Shown here one piece after another: positions 42,359 through 55,049 of a DNA stretch of 64,000 nucleotides; positions within the stretch are counted from its first letter, which is position 1; each line of letters begins with the position of its first letter. The translations under genes were made by a program, and so were the position numbers. Below the pieces are notes generated by a model. That model did not search any database. It saw only the letters and a program-made list of their open reading frames with translations, and was not told the DNA's origin. This DNA is from Euborellia annulipes. Its lineage: Eukaryota > Arthropoda > Insecta > Dermaptera > Anisolabididae. The stretch spans positions 1 to 64,000 of the forward strand of contig JAKCPI010011615.1 in NCBI GenBank assembly GCA_023213315.1, in the 5' to 3' direction.

Positions 42359-43159
42359 ACTGTTCATAGCAGCACAGGAAATGGTGTATATGGCATCGGA
42401 AGTAATAAGATTTGTCGATAATTAATTTATTTGTTAAATATCAAACTCTTTATTATCATTAATAGAAACGAAACGGTTATATCATAAATTTAATATAATA
42501 TATAATTATTTTATCCGTGAGAGAGATAAAATGCAAATTCAATAACAAACCTTGCATTTAACAACATAATTATTAATATTTGGCAAATTATATTTAGAAC
42601 TTAACATTGTATTTTATGATAGGTCGTGAGCTCAAAACAACTTTTCTACGCAAAATAGCATCTCTTAACTCATTTGAAGAAAACTAATTAAATATAGATA
42701 GCTTAATAATCTTATTTTCATGAATAAAATATTAATGGTATGATGATGTATTCTATGGATGTAAACAAACCCCCAAGCAGGCACTGGATTGGAATACGTA
42801 GTAATGATAATTTTCTTTTCATAATTAAGAAAAGGCGAGGGCTCGAGCCAGCTGGAGAGGGTCCAGGGGGCAAAGCCCCCTGTCAAGACACTAAACCCGT
42901 CCACGGCTTCTCATAATTAAAAAAAGGCGATGGTCCGCCACAGGCGGGTCGACCAGCTGATGGGGGTTCCAGGGGGGCTAAGCCGAAGACGGGCGGCGCG
43001 GCTAGTTGGATACATAGACCTTCTTTTCAGACAGCATAAATCAATGGATCAGATCTATACAAACATGCATGCCTCTTGATCTGGTGCATTTTTTAGAAGT
43101 GAATCATTATTCACTGTCCTGTAAATGGATGACAGCTGTAGGGCAGTTTTGGAAAATAA

Positions 43160-43310
43160 ATAAATATCAGCTCGCGGGCCCAAAAAGACAGCGGTCTCGA
43201 AAAGACCGTGGCCTCTAAAACTCGCGGCCTCTTTAAACAAGCAGTTTCGAAAAGCCCGAGACCCCAAAAAGCCAGCGGCCTCTCGAGAAATTCCCGCTTC
43301 TTCCAACCGG
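43160..43310. repeat. Degenerate GC-rich minisatellite
   Basis: Variations on GCGGCCTC followed by AAAAAGAC or GAAAAG recur about seven times (GCGGTCTCGAAAAGACC, GTGGCCTCTAAAACTC, GCGGCCTCTTTAAAC). Frames are open on the minus strand, but no protein is recognised. Confidence 0.5.
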
Positions 43311-44699
43311 GCCTAGATCTAAATCAATTAATTAAAAAATTTAATAAATGATATTAATAGACGCAGGGGCTTAACTTCTGATCTAGTCAATGTCTGCCAA
43401 AAGCAAATTAATGATAAATTGCATTATTTATAAATTGTCGACGTTTCTTCAGGTCAGATAAGCTATTGTCTTCACCGCCAGTCTATACATAACCCTTGGA
43501 GTCTCCTGAAAGGGTGTACTATTAGGTAGTGAACCTCTGATTCATGGTCTTGAACCGGAGGATTTCCGAAGAGGCCAAATTTTAGGGGCAGCAATTTGTG
43601 AAAAAACTGCTTATTGTTATACGAATAAATTTATTACAAACCCCATAGACTTGTCTAACATGTCTAACTGAAAATATTTGATGTTGAAAAGGTTTAGGTC
43701 CGCCGGCGTGTTTCTCAGTGCTGGGGAGGTTGAAGGGGGAGGGCGGCAAGAGTCCACTGATAGGGGGGGGGGGGCAAATGCCTAAATCCGCCCCTGGTCC
43801 TGAAGAAGATCAGAAGAATCAACCGAAACATTATCGGACTTACTAAATAAAGCAATTTATCCTTATTAATTTAGCTTTCTAATTTAACTGTTTTATTTCC
43901 TTCATCTTTGATTAAATGATATTCCTTAGAAAAAATCGAATACTTTCTACTTTCTCTCTATTTTCGTCGCTTCGGACAAGACGCTAACCACTGACTTTGC
44001 TAAGGCCAGGGCTAATATCTATTTATATTAGGTTTGTTCGTTTCGCTTGGCGTTGCAGTATAATTTACACATTTTGCCCTGCATTTTGTTCGTTTCATTT
44101 TTGCACGCTAGGTGGAAGCTAGCAAAACTTGCATCTTTTGACCAAGAGCGTGCTCTTTTTACCATGGCAAGTGAAAAGAACAAACCTAGTAATTAGTAAT
44201 ACTGTATATTTTAAATAAATTTTATTGTCCAGAACGGAATTAATCATGACTCAATATCTCAAGCCAAAGGACCACGGGTCAAAGTATTTATTAATAAGTC
44301 AAGAAATTTTTCTAGTAAACATTTTGACTTCCCATAGGAATATCTAAATAAAATTTCTAAAGAGTGGTGATGTTTTAACTTTTCTTACGTTTTAGAGAGA
44401 AATAGAAACATTTAAATGTGAAATCAAATCTTTAACGAAGATAAAACGCTGAAGGCTCTTAAACTTGATAATGAAAGGATAATTAACTATAGTAGATTAA
44501 GACTGGCAACGCAGGCGATCACAAGTGGATTTTAGCTACAAACTTGATAAGCTAAAGCTTAAAGTCATCAAACATCCTTAACTTATAGGTTCTATTATTG
44601 TTAGTTAAGCATAAAACTCGAAATCAAAACAACTTTAAATGGAAATAAAAGGGGGGGGGAGCTTTATCAGCCATATCGCATTAAATCAAACATTTATGA

Positions 44700-44948
44700 T
44701 GCCCGGGTTTGGGTAGTAGGTGTGCTATACCAAACGTCGGGGTTCGGACCCAGGAGTCGATGATTTTATTTAAGTGATTTGGATACCAGATGGCTTAAAT
44801 AGAAATGCCTGAACCCCCACTAGATATTTCAATACACGGTTTCGTCAAAAGTCTTTATGGCAGAGATGCCGAAAAGACTGTGTGAATGTGTGTGTGAGTG
44901 TGAGTGTGAATGAGAAAAAGTGTGAATGTTTTTTTAAAAAAAAAAAAA
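44700..44948 (+). repeat. SINE family A, nearly full length
   Basis: TGCCCGGGTTTGGGTAGTAGG, GGGTTCGGACCC, TTTTATTTAAGTGATTTGGATACC, GCCGAAAAGACTGTGTGAAT and a TG-rich tail with poly-A. Confidence 0.8.
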
Positions 44949-45039
44949 TTTATGATAAAAAAAATCCGGGAATTGTTAAAAGAGAGGCTTCACATTTCTA
45001 ATTCATTATTCAATATCAAAAGACTCATATACTGTAGCT

Positions 45040-45041
<2 letters not shown>

Positions 45042-45085
<44 letters not shown>
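45042..45085 (+). repeat. Poly-G tract of 44 bases
   Basis: Uninterrupted G run, followed by TGGGGGGTTGGGGGGGG. Homopolymers of this length are rare and easily mis-sized in assemblies. Confidence 0.85.
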
Positions 45086-45086
<1 letters not shown>

Positions 45087-45790
45087 GGGGGGTTGGGGGG
45101 GGTTTTGGTTTTTGTTTGTCGTGGGTTCGTTCGTCCGGGACCGTCACCTTTGGTTTTAGCAATCTTACAAAAAAAAAAAGGGGGTTTTTTTTTATTAATT
45201 TAAAAAATCTTGACATCTCTGATTAGAATTTACTGATTTGTATTGGTTAAAATTAGAACAAGTAATCGAAAAGGCGTTACGTGATAGATATAGTAGGAAG
45301 GATCTCTTTCAAATGGATGAATCTGATTTGATCAAAGGATATCCATCGTCGAAAATATGAGCTAATTTAATCAGCATCCCATAAATTCGATTTCCTTTCA
45401 AGTTTGTAGAGCCAGGATGAGTGGTTCTGTAATTTAATTAAGTATATATTTTTTTTTTTTTAATCAAGGAGTCTAAATTTATAATTGACATTTTTTTTTG
45501 CATTAAAAAAAATAAATAAATTTCTATTTGCTTATTTACCCTTTCTTGAATTTCTTATAAATTTCTCTTATTTAGTTCTAAAAAAAAAAAACGTCGCATC
45601 TTACCCTGTTATTTTTAATTGAGTTTTTTTCGTGCTTAAAGCTCACACTTCAAACCCTGGTGGTGGCCCATCCCTGTTTTATATCTCTAAGCTATTTATA
45701 AACTAGAGAGGGTCTCCTTACAACTAACAAATTAACAAAACTACTAATTTAACAAGACATGTGAGTGTTCTTTATTGATGAGGCCAAACA

Positions 45791-45876
45791 TCCCATGGCC
45801 CCCGGGAATCGAACCCAGGATCTCCCGCCTTTCCGGGGCATAGGCGTGCTATCCATTGCACCAGGCCACCGGACCC
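45791..45876 (-). pseudogene. tRNA-like relic, possibly tRNA-Arg derived
   Basis: On the minus strand GTGCAATGGATAGCAC forms a D arm and CTGGGTTCGATTCCCGG a T arm. CCTAT and AAAGG weakly flank a loop containing CCCCGG. The acceptor strands (GGTGGCC and GGGCCAT) do not pair, and the base before the presumed anticodon is not T, so it is probably not functional. Confidence 0.5.
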
Positions 45877-46191
45877 TCGACCTGCACCAATAAAACTCAC
45901 TTCCCCTTATATGCAGTTAGTCGCGCAAGTTACCAACTCGTAACGAATAGGTGAAAAACTTTAAAGAAAAATTTGTCACTTATGCGCCGCTTGGTTAACC
46001 AGTATTTAGCTAAAACTACTAATTATGAATAAAAACATTTTCTTCAGATTACTTTATTAATTCTAAAGCCTTGTATAAATTACAAACATGGAAGAAATTA
46101 TAATTTTGCTGTGAAATCTCACATAATTTGATTTCCCGTCAGAAATAGACCTAATAATGAATTTCATAATCTTATCTTATCTTCTCTTATT

Positions 46192-46430
46192 TGCTCAGGG
46201 GCCCACATCTTGTGGGTACGTGGATGGGGACCACGAGCTGCCCGAGCTGGGAGAGACAGTCTTTCAGTTCATTGTATGTCTGTCTCTTCCTTCCTCTTTT
46301 CAACAGGCGTCAGACCGTGCGACGGGCCGGCCTGTCCTATTTCTTCCGGTCGTAAAAATAGATAGGGTTGGGGGAAAGAGTCAAGTCTGCCGACCCCGCG
46401 TCGCAGGATTAAGGCGAGGAGAGAAGAAGA
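46192..46430 (-). repeat. Repeat family D, reverse
   Basis: GGGCCCACATCTTGTGGGTACGTGGATGG, CAACAGGCGTCAGACCGTGC and GGGCCGGCCTGTCC, inverted relative to 23628-23833. Confidence 0.75.
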
Positions 46431-46491
46431 AGATCTTATCTTCTCTTATATTATTAAATGAACAATGTAGAGTTTATTTGTTTGTAGGCGG

Positions 46492-46736
46492 CCCTCGGGC
46501 TTAGTGTATGTGTTAGCGTGCTAGCTTCGTATACCAAGAGTCGCTGGTTCGGATGATTTTAGTTAAGCCATTTGGATACCAAAAGGCTTAAATAAGAATG
46601 CCTGGACCCCCAATATGTATATTAATTAATAACGGATATCTTCAAAGTCTTATATGCCTTGATTTGCCGAAAAGACTCTGTGAATGTGTGTGTGATTGTC
46701 AGTGTGAATGAGGAAAAGTGTGAGTGTTAAAAAAAG
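46492..46736 (+). repeat. SINE family A with deleted B-box region
   Basis: GGCCCTCGGGCTTAGTGTATG, GAGTCGCTGGTTCGGATGATTTT (the bases between GGTTCGGA and the body are lost), then the normal body and TG-rich tail. Confidence 0.8.
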
Positions 46737-47204
46737 CACATCAGTTCTTATAAGCGGCTCTTAACAATTTGTTTCAAATTTTAAATATTTCCTATTTTCG
46801 GTATACAAAATAAACTGCATTAGAGCTAGTCTTTGGCGAAATTTGGGTACTACCGGTAATACTTTACTAATGCACATTTTTAGTTTTTTCCACTTTTCTC
46901 TGTTTAACAATCTTTTAAAATTTGAATATTATTATTATATTATATGTTATTTCGATCTAGAAAACAAATTACGTTTAATCTCGCTTTTGGGACTTCGAGT
47001 ACTTTATTGATGGACTTTTTTAGATATAGCCAATTTTAACAAAAAAAGAAAAAAACTAAATGTAATATATTTATTATTTATTTATAAAAATGAAAAATAT
47101 TTGCGTAGATAATAACAATGACTTACTGTAGACCTACTACTTATCTTTCACAAGTTTTAAAAATATAGTAAACTTTTTGTAGTAGAAGGAGAATAAAAAG
47201 AGAG

Positions 47205-47345
47205 AGCAGCTAGTTTTATTTTCTTTTATTAAACCGTCATTGCTGACGTTTCGGTCAACTTTAGGGGCATCCTCAGAGCAGGACCGAAACGTCAGCAATG
47301 AGGGTTTAATAAAAGAAAATAAAACTAGCTGCTTTCTCTCTTTTT
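47205..47345. mobile_element. Palindromic element with ACGTTTCGG core
   Basis: GAGAGCAGCTAGTTTTATTTTC and its inverse flank GCTGACGTTTCGGTC and GACCGAAACGTCAGC. The arms are nearly perfect. Confidence 0.85.
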
Positions 47346-47776
47346 ATTCTCCTTAACCAGCTATATTAAAAAAACCTCCAATATTAAGTAAACTTTTTTT
47401 ATTCAATGGAGGATGAATCCAGCCAGAGGGGAATGATCCCCTCCCGAAATCTCAAGAAATACATGTATATAGAAATATAGAAATATATATTTTATATATG
47501 AAATACATCTATATAAATGAATTAAGAGAGAAAAATATATTAGGTCTATTAAAATTTTAAATCCTGTTAGCATTACAAAAAAATTTTGTATTCTTTAAAA
47601 TTAGAAAAAGGGGGGGGGGAGGGGAGAGGATAATCACCTAAACTAGAATTGAAAATTTTCTGACCACGGCTCTGGATAAAACTCTCAATATTTTTTGATA
47701 ATTGAAAAAGGAAATAAATGATTATAAATATAAAAAAAAATATATTTTTTTTTACAACGCTTTTATTAACTTGCTT

Positions 47777-50566
47777 TCCTGTTTTTCCGACAAATTTGCA
47801 AATCGAAATTTCGACCACTTCTACTTAAGCTAGAGCTTTGAAATTTTATACACGTATGTAACTCCCGTGACAATGCAATATTTGATGTGTCTCATCTTTG
47901 TAGGTGAATTAATTACAAAATGGCGGCCGATCAAAAAAAGTGGGGGTAAAATATTATAATCAAAATTTCTCCTATTTATAATTAAGTTAGAGTTTTGAGC
48001 ATTGGCAGAGGTGTTAAATAGACTTTACTCTAAAAAATGTGCTATTCAAAATTATTAAAAATTCAAAAAATTCAAAATGGCGGCCAATTAATCACATTTC
48101 CATTGTTCGGTCCGACAAAGTTAGCGATTGAAATTACGACTAGTTCTACTTAACCTAGAGCTTTGAAATTTTATACACATATGTAACTCCCGTGACAATG
48201 CAATATTTGATATGTCTCATCTTTGTAGGTGAATTAATTACAAAATGGCGGCCGATTAAAAAAAGTGGGGGTAAAACTTTATAATCAAAATTTCTCCTAT
48301 TTATAATTAAGTTAGAGTTTCGAGCATTGGCAGAGGTGTTAAATAGACTTTACTCTACAAAATGTGCTATTCAAAATAATTAAAAATTAATTAAATTGAG
48401 ATTAGCGGCCAATTAATCACATTTCCATTGTTCGGTCCGACAAAGTTAGCGATTGAAATTACGACCAGTTCTACTTAACCTAGAGCTTTGAAATTTTATA
48501 CACGTATGTAACTCCCGTGACAATGCAATATTTGATGTGTCTCATCTTTGTAGGTGAATTAATTACAAAATGGCGGCCGATCAAAAAAAGTGGGGGTAAA
48601 ACTTTATAATCAAAATTTCTCCTATTTATAATTAATTTAGAGTTTTGAGCATTGGCAGAGGTGTTAAATAGACTTTACTCTACAAAATGTGCTATTCAAA
48701 ATAATTAAAAATTAATTAAATTCAGATTAGCGGCCAATTAATCAATTTCCATTGTTTGGGCCGACAAAGTTGCGGATTGAAATTACGACCAGTTCTAGTT
48801 AATCTAGAGCTTTGAAATTTTATACACGTATGTAACTCCCGTGACAATGCAATATTTGATATGTCTCATCTTTGTAGGTGAATTAATTACAAAATGGCGG
48901 CCGATCAAAAAAAGTGGGGGGAAGTTTTATAATCAAAATTTCTCCTATTTATAATTAATTTAGAGTTTTGAGCATTGGCAGAGGTGTTCAATAGACTTTA
49001 CTCTAAAAAATGTGCTATTCAAAATAATTAAAAATTAATTAAATTGAGATTAGCGGCCAATTAATCACATTTCCATTGTTCGGTCCGACAAAGTTAGCGA
49101 TTGAAATTACGACTAGTTCTACTTAACCTAGAGCTTTGAAATTTTATACACATATGTAACTCCCGTGACAATGCAATATTTGATATGTCTCATCTTTGTA
49201 GGTGAATTAATTACAAAATGGCGGCCGATTAAAAAAAGTGGGGGTAAAACTTTATAATCAAAATTTCTCCTATTTATAATTAATTTAGAGTTTTGAGCAT
49301 TAGCAGAGGTGTTAAATAGACTTTACTCTACAAAATGTGCTATTCAAAATAATTAAAAATTAATTAAATTCAGATTAGCGGCCAATTAATCAATTTCCAT
49401 TGTTTGGGCCGACAAAGTTAGCGGATTGAAATTACGACCAGTTCTAGTTAACCTAGAGCTTTGAAATTTTATACACATATGTAACTCCCGTGACAATGCA
49501 ATATTTGATATGTCTCATCTTTGTAGGTGAATTAATTACAAAATGGCGGCCGATTAAAAAAAGTGGGGGAAAACTTTATAATCAAAATTTCTCCTATTTA
49601 TAATTAAGTTAGAGTTTCGAGCATTGGCAGAGGTGTTAAATAGACTTTACTCTACAAAATGTGCTATTCAAAATAATTAAAAATTAATTAAATTCAGATT
49701 AGCGGCCAATTAATCACATTTCCATTGTTCGGGCCGACAAAGTTAGCGGATTGAAATTACGACCAGTTCTACTTAACCTAGAGCTTTGAAATTTTATACA
49801 CGTATGTAACTCCCGTGACAATGCAATATTTGATATGTCTCATCTTTGTAGGTGAATTAATTACAAAATGGCGGCCGATCAAAAAAAGTGGGGGGAAGAT
49901 TTTATAATCAAAATTTCTCCTATTTATAATTAATTTAGAGTTTTGAGCATTGGCAGAGGTGTTAAATAGACTTTACTCTACAAAATGTGCTATTCAAAAT
50001 AATTAAAAATTAATTAAATTCAGATTAGCGGCCAATTAATCACATTTCCATTGTTTGGGCCGACAAAGTTAGCGGATTGAAATTACGACCAGTTCTACTT
50101 AACCTAGAGCTTTGAAATTTTATACACATATGTAACTCCCGTGACAATGCAATATTTGATATGTCTCATCTTTGTAGGTGAATTAATTACAAAATGGCGG
50201 CCGATCAAAAAAAGTGGGGGGAAACTTTATAATCAAAATTTCTCCTATTTATAATTAAGTTAGAGTTTTGAGCATTGGCAGAGGTGTTAAATAGACTTTA
50301 CTCTACAAAATGTGCTATTCAAAATAATTAAAAATTAATTAAATTGAGATTAGCGGCCAATTAATCACATTTCCATTGTTCGGTCCGACAAAGTTAGCGA
50401 TTGAAATTACGACCAGTTCTACTTAACCTAGAGCTTTGAAATTTTATACACGTATGTAACTCCCGTGACAATGCAATATTTGATGTGTCTCATCTTTGTA
50501 GGTCAATTAATTTCGGCCTATCAAAAAAAGAGGGGGTGAAATTTATAATCAAAAATTTCTCTTCTT
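47777..50566. repeat. 325-bp tandem satellite, about 8.6 copies
   Basis: TATACACGTATGTAACTCCC (or CACATATG) begins at 47847, 48172, 48497, 48821, 49145, 49470, 49795, 50121 and 50445, a spacing of 324-326 bases. Each unit contains TCTCATCTTTGTAGGTGAATT, ACAAAATGGCGGCCGAT, GAGCATTGGCAGAGGTGTTA and GTCCGACAAAGTTAGCG. The first copy is the most diverged and the last is truncated. No conserved reading frame. Confidence 0.97.
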
Positions 50567-50659
50567 TTAAAATACAAATTGTCTTATTGTATCGTGTATA
50601 TGTATATAACTCATACGTATTAATATTTTATTACAAAAACTAAAAAGAGTTAAATAAAA

Positions 50660-51150
50660 TAATATAAAAAAAAAATTTAAAAACAACGCTTTTATAAATG
50701 TACTAAAAAGAGAAAAATAATTATGTATAATTTCTTTAAAATTATATTAAAAATTAATATATGTTACTAAAACTAAAAGCGTTGGGCGCGCAAATTAACA
50801 ATCTCTTGCAATTTGCATTGCAGAGGATCAACTAACCTTAATTCACCGATACATGAATCCAAAAAAAAAAATAATAATAAAATAAAATAATCTAACTAGA
50901 ACATTTGAGTCACTTCAAACTGTTTTGCCTAACTACCCGCCAAGTCTATGGTATGAAAATGTATTCATAAAACATATAATAGGCCTATTTATACAATTAA
51001 AATTTGCAAATCCCGCGCCCAACGCTTTTAGTTTTAGTAACATATATTAATTTTTAATATAATTTTAAAGAAATTATACATAATTATTTTTCTCTTTTTA
51101 GTACATTTATAAAAGCGTTGTTTTTAAATTTTTTTTATATTATTTTTTTC
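50660..51150. repeat. Inverted repeat bounding the satellite on the right
   Basis: ACAACGCTTTTATAAATGTACT...GCGTTGGGCGCG (50683-50790) is mirrored by CGCGCCCAACGC...AAAAGCGTTGT (51014-51121) around a spacer of about 220 bases. The same ACAACGCTTTTAT also occurs at 47753, left of the array. Confidence 0.85.
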
Positions 51151-52118
51151 ATTATAACCTTTAATTAAAAGAATTCATATTAAAAAAAAAAAAACCTATT
51201 ATTTAGTGGGATTATCTACCTGGTTGGGGAATTAACAATCACCAGCATCCATTTTGGAATAATTAGTAGCCTATCTATAAAGGACAGGTCCAAAATGAAA
51301 ATATGAAAATTAATTAGCTCGTTACAAAATACTGGTCTTGTGCTTTGAAGCCCGGATCCTGTGTAGCGATTGCTATTATTCTCAATGCAGAACGAGTATA
51401 GCCGCCAGCGTATTTTTTTTCCGTTGTATGGGTTTGGAACAAAAGCCGATTCAGCATCCAGGGGAGCTTCTACAAAGATGTCTCTTCCCTAATTTTCATT
51501 CAAAACCTCAAAGACCAGTTTTCATATTTTTTTTCATTGATCCACTTTTCTCTCTTGCTCTCCACCCCTTCTTTTTTTTATTCTTTTATTTTATATAAAA
51601 GAAAGATAAAAAATGTTTTAGTTGAACCATTTCAGCATGCAAATTTTCATCAATAATTCAATTCATATCTCTCAGATCAGTAACCTTGTTTTTAGAAGGG
51701 ATCATTTTTGCATTTTATGTTATATCCTTGCGCATTCTTAAATAAAAAAAATAAGTCTTTTGTCTTTTTGAGTCGTATCATGAATTGGAACGATATGGTT
51801 AATCCGGAAAGTAATTTCTTTAGGATCGTAGCTCTCTCAGAGTTTATATCTGGGTCGCCTCCCCCACAGGCTTTGTAATTCCACTCTGCTAATATACTAA
51901 TAGTTTTTTTTCCCTACTTCTATATCCACCCCTTGTATTTTTACAGTTTCGTGGCATACAATTTGAAATGTCATTCACATTCAACCAGAAGGGTAGCAAC
52001 TATCGGAACAAAAAACTTCCAAAGTGTAAGACGTTTTCGTTTTCATTAGATAATGCCAATATTATATTGGATACCTCGCAATATAAAGCCTTTATTTTGT
52101 ATATATAAATGTATTCAC

Positions 52119-52372
52119 GCCCTCGGGGTTTGGTGTAGAGGTTAGCGTGCTAACCTCGTATACCAAAAGTCGGAGGTTCGGACTCCAGGCAGTTCGGTGA
52201 TTTTATTTAATTAATTTGGATACCAAATGGCTTAAATAAGAATGCCTGGACCCCAATATGTATATTAATCTCTATAACGGATATCGTAAAAGTCTTAATT
52301 GGCCTAAGTTGCCGAAAAGACTGTGTGTATGTGTGTGTGAATGAGAAAAAAGTGTGTGTTTAAAAAAAAAAA
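52119..52372 (+). repeat. SINE family A, full length
   Basis: The best-preserved copy. CGCCCTCGGGGTTTGGTGTAGAGG, then TTAGCGTGCTAACCTCGTATACC, GGAGGTTCGGACTCC, the CCATTTGG-type body, GCCGAAAAGACTGTGTGTAT and an AT-rich tail. Confidence 0.85.
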
Positions 52373-52679
52373 TGTATTCACAATTTAAACAATTATTAAA
52401 CTTGATTCTTGGAGAGATTAATGATGGAATTATCTAATTAAAACTGAAACGGCTCATACATTGGAAGTTTTATTTCGACACGCCTCCCCTTTCACACAAC
52501 CACGATATGCAAATAAACCTTCTGAAGTTTCCTCAAAGGATATCTTTTAATGGATAGGAGATCAATTCTTCTCTATTATATAAATCTATTTTATTATAAT
52601 CACTTTATATTCAACTATTGCCATCTATTGATATTACATTAAGTCACTTTTTATAAGGTGCATTTTGATAATAATTTTT

Positions 52680-52890
52680 TTACTTTCTCTTACCCTATAT
52701 ATGAAATATATAGAGAGAGAAAGTATTGCGATCATGTCAAAAATTCGATGTCGAGATTTTTATAGATGTTTTGAGGTCCCGTGAGTCCAAAAAAGTGGGT
52801 CCCGCAAATTGGTCTGTCTGTGAAGCATGAAGGAATTGAGCTACCGGATTGAAATTTTATATTTAAGTGGGTCCCCATTGAAACTTTTTA
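52680..52890 (+). repeat. Family E element, partial
   Basis: TACTTTCTCTTACCCTATAT, GAAAGTATTGCGATCATGTC and TTTTGAGGTCCCGTGAGTCC. The microsatellite and 3' half are missing. Confidence 0.7.
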
Positions 52891-53027
52891 CACATTAAAA
52901 AAAAATTTTAAATTATGAAATTTTGTATTTATTTAGAATTTTCCATTGTGTATAAAATATCGAAATGTGAGATTAAAATTTTGATTTTATTTTATTTCAA
53001 GCAGTCACCATTTAAAATACAATACAA

Positions 53028-53290
53028 GCAAGGGCGGATCCAGAGGTGTTTCTCGGGGGGGGGGGTAATCTGGAGTGACTGGTCGCACAGCACACATTTT
53101 TTTCTTAATTTCGGTAATTTAAAGGCGCATTCTATACTTGTTTGCCAGAATATAAATACAAATCAAATTTTTAAGTATTAATTTTTAAAATTTTACATTA
53201 AAAATACACTTTTTTTCAAATCTCGGGGGAGGGAGGGGGGATAATTACCCCCCTTTACCCCCTCCCCCACCCTTGAATGCAAGTGTCGAG
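53028..53290 (+). mobile_element. Family F repeat
   Basis: CAAGGGCGGATCCAGAG, TCTGGAGTGACTGGTCGCAC and CACCCTTGAATGCAAG. ATACAAG at the left and ATGCAAG at the right may be a degraded target duplication. Confidence 0.75.
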
Positions 53291-53332
53291 TCAACTAAGG
53301 TGCCATCGGAAACTAATATATCTCGAAACAAA

Positions 53333-53425
53333 AAATTTGATGTGACAAGCACGGTGCACAACCTTCTCTTACCGAAGGCTAGAGAAAGTTGTGTGCTGTG
53401 CGCCAGTCACATCAGATTTTTTTAA
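53333..53425. mobile_element. Hairpin MITE (CTGGTGTGAC family)
   Basis: AAAAATTTGATGTGACAAGC and GCGCCAGTCACATCAGATTT are inverted. The loop end contains CTCTTACCGAAGGCTAGAG. Confidence 0.75.
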
Positions 53426-55049
53426 AATCTTATAATACTTAATAGAATTAATTAAATTCAAGGCAAAATCCCGGCTTTTCGCAAAGTTCCATAACAATAT
53501 TAACAATAAGGATTTAATCACCTCCAGTAACAGGCACAAGGACCTGAAGGATGACATATTGGCCATTCCTTTATCTATCATTCTATTTGTATAAGATTCT
53601 TGGTATATCGGCCTAATCACTCATTTAAAGTTGAGTGTAGTGTCTCAGTCGGCTTTCCATGTTTCCATAGAACGATACTTGAAATTCAGAATTTAGAATC
53701 GCGTATTTACAAATCATTCTTGTCATGATGATTTAATGAATTGTTTTATTTTTCTTTTTTTTTAATAATTATTTTCTCTATTAAAGAGCATAATAATTTT
53801 AGAATAGCCTAAAGGGAAAATTTTCCCTTCGGTTTTTAAAGGAAGAAAGTTACTTTAAATTATTTCTCTTCTCTTTTTAATTATTAAATCTTTTAAAATG
53901 ATTCTTATCTTGTCTTGATATCTATATGTAATTAAATGCAATTTGACACTGAGTTTAATCTGCCGAAGCTTGGGATAATTATAGGGTTTCCAGTTTCTGT
54001 TGGAGGCTAATCACTGTTGGGATTAAGAGCCAGAAAACGAGCTTTAAAGATTCTAGAGCGATCATTGAACGCGCAGCCGACATTAAGCCTTTTTATTCTC
54101 CCCTCTGTCTCTGAAGGAAAGCCGCCTTTTAGTAAACTAAAACCTAAATAAAAAAAAAAAATAAAATCATGGACATGAAAAACGAGAGGAAACCCGAGAA
54201 AAATAGACAAAAAAAAACATTGTACACTGCAAATTATCAAAAGGATCTTTTGCCAATTAACGAGAATTTTTTTTTTTTATTATAAACTTAAAAAGAAAGT
54301 AAAAAGAGTAATGGGAGCGAGGATTGAAAAATAATATAAAAATATAATATCTTCTTCTTCTTCTTCTGTCCTCGCCATTATTAAATGCGGTGCGGGGTCG
54401 GCGTACCTTACTCTCCCCCTCCACTCCTTCCTATTCAATTCTGTTGTCTCCGACAGGCCAAGCTCGGTCATGTCTCTCTTAACCCGATGAAGCCGAGTCA
54501 TCATTTAAAAATATAATATAACATTTGTAAAATCAAATAAAATCGCTTCTATAGTACGTACAGTATTCATAAACTGCATAAATCTCTATCTAAATACCTG
54601 TTCCCAACAATAGATCTTAAAGAGGCCTCGCTGCTTTAGTCGACTGAGGGCAAGTTGTTTGATGTATGAGTAGCTAGATGACCTAAAGTTAGTGTGTAAT
54701 GCAGAAATCCTCTTCCAGAGAATAAACTCTCTTCAGTATTAAGGTTTTTTTGAAGTTAGTTACTTATTATCTACAGCTTATAGAGCTCCTTTTTTTAAAA
54801 ATTTTTTTTTTTATCCCCTTTATTTTAAAAAAATTTTTTTTATTATTTAAAAAATCAAAATCTGAGATTTTGTATATTTTATATATTTTAAAATAAAAAT
54901 ATTTGAAATAGATGTTGTCGATTGTGGCAGCTTGACAGTCGCAAAGTTCCCAACCCGGACCCCCCGTCCCCGCCCCTTAATAAAGATTAAATAATTATTA
55001 AAAATAAAAATTGAAATTAATTTAAATAAATATTGGAATGGAAAAGAGC

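Noticed and set aside
44910..45216. Open frames of poly-Gly or poly-Pro
   Set aside because: They are only the translation of the G homopolymer and have no protein features.
47777..50566. CRISPR array or coding tandem repeats
   Set aside because: Units of 325 bases are near identical along their whole length with no variable spacers, and no frame stays open.
51338..51598. 86-residue frame with many Cys
   Set aside because: No signal peptide, splice context or recognised motif. The second half is low complexity.
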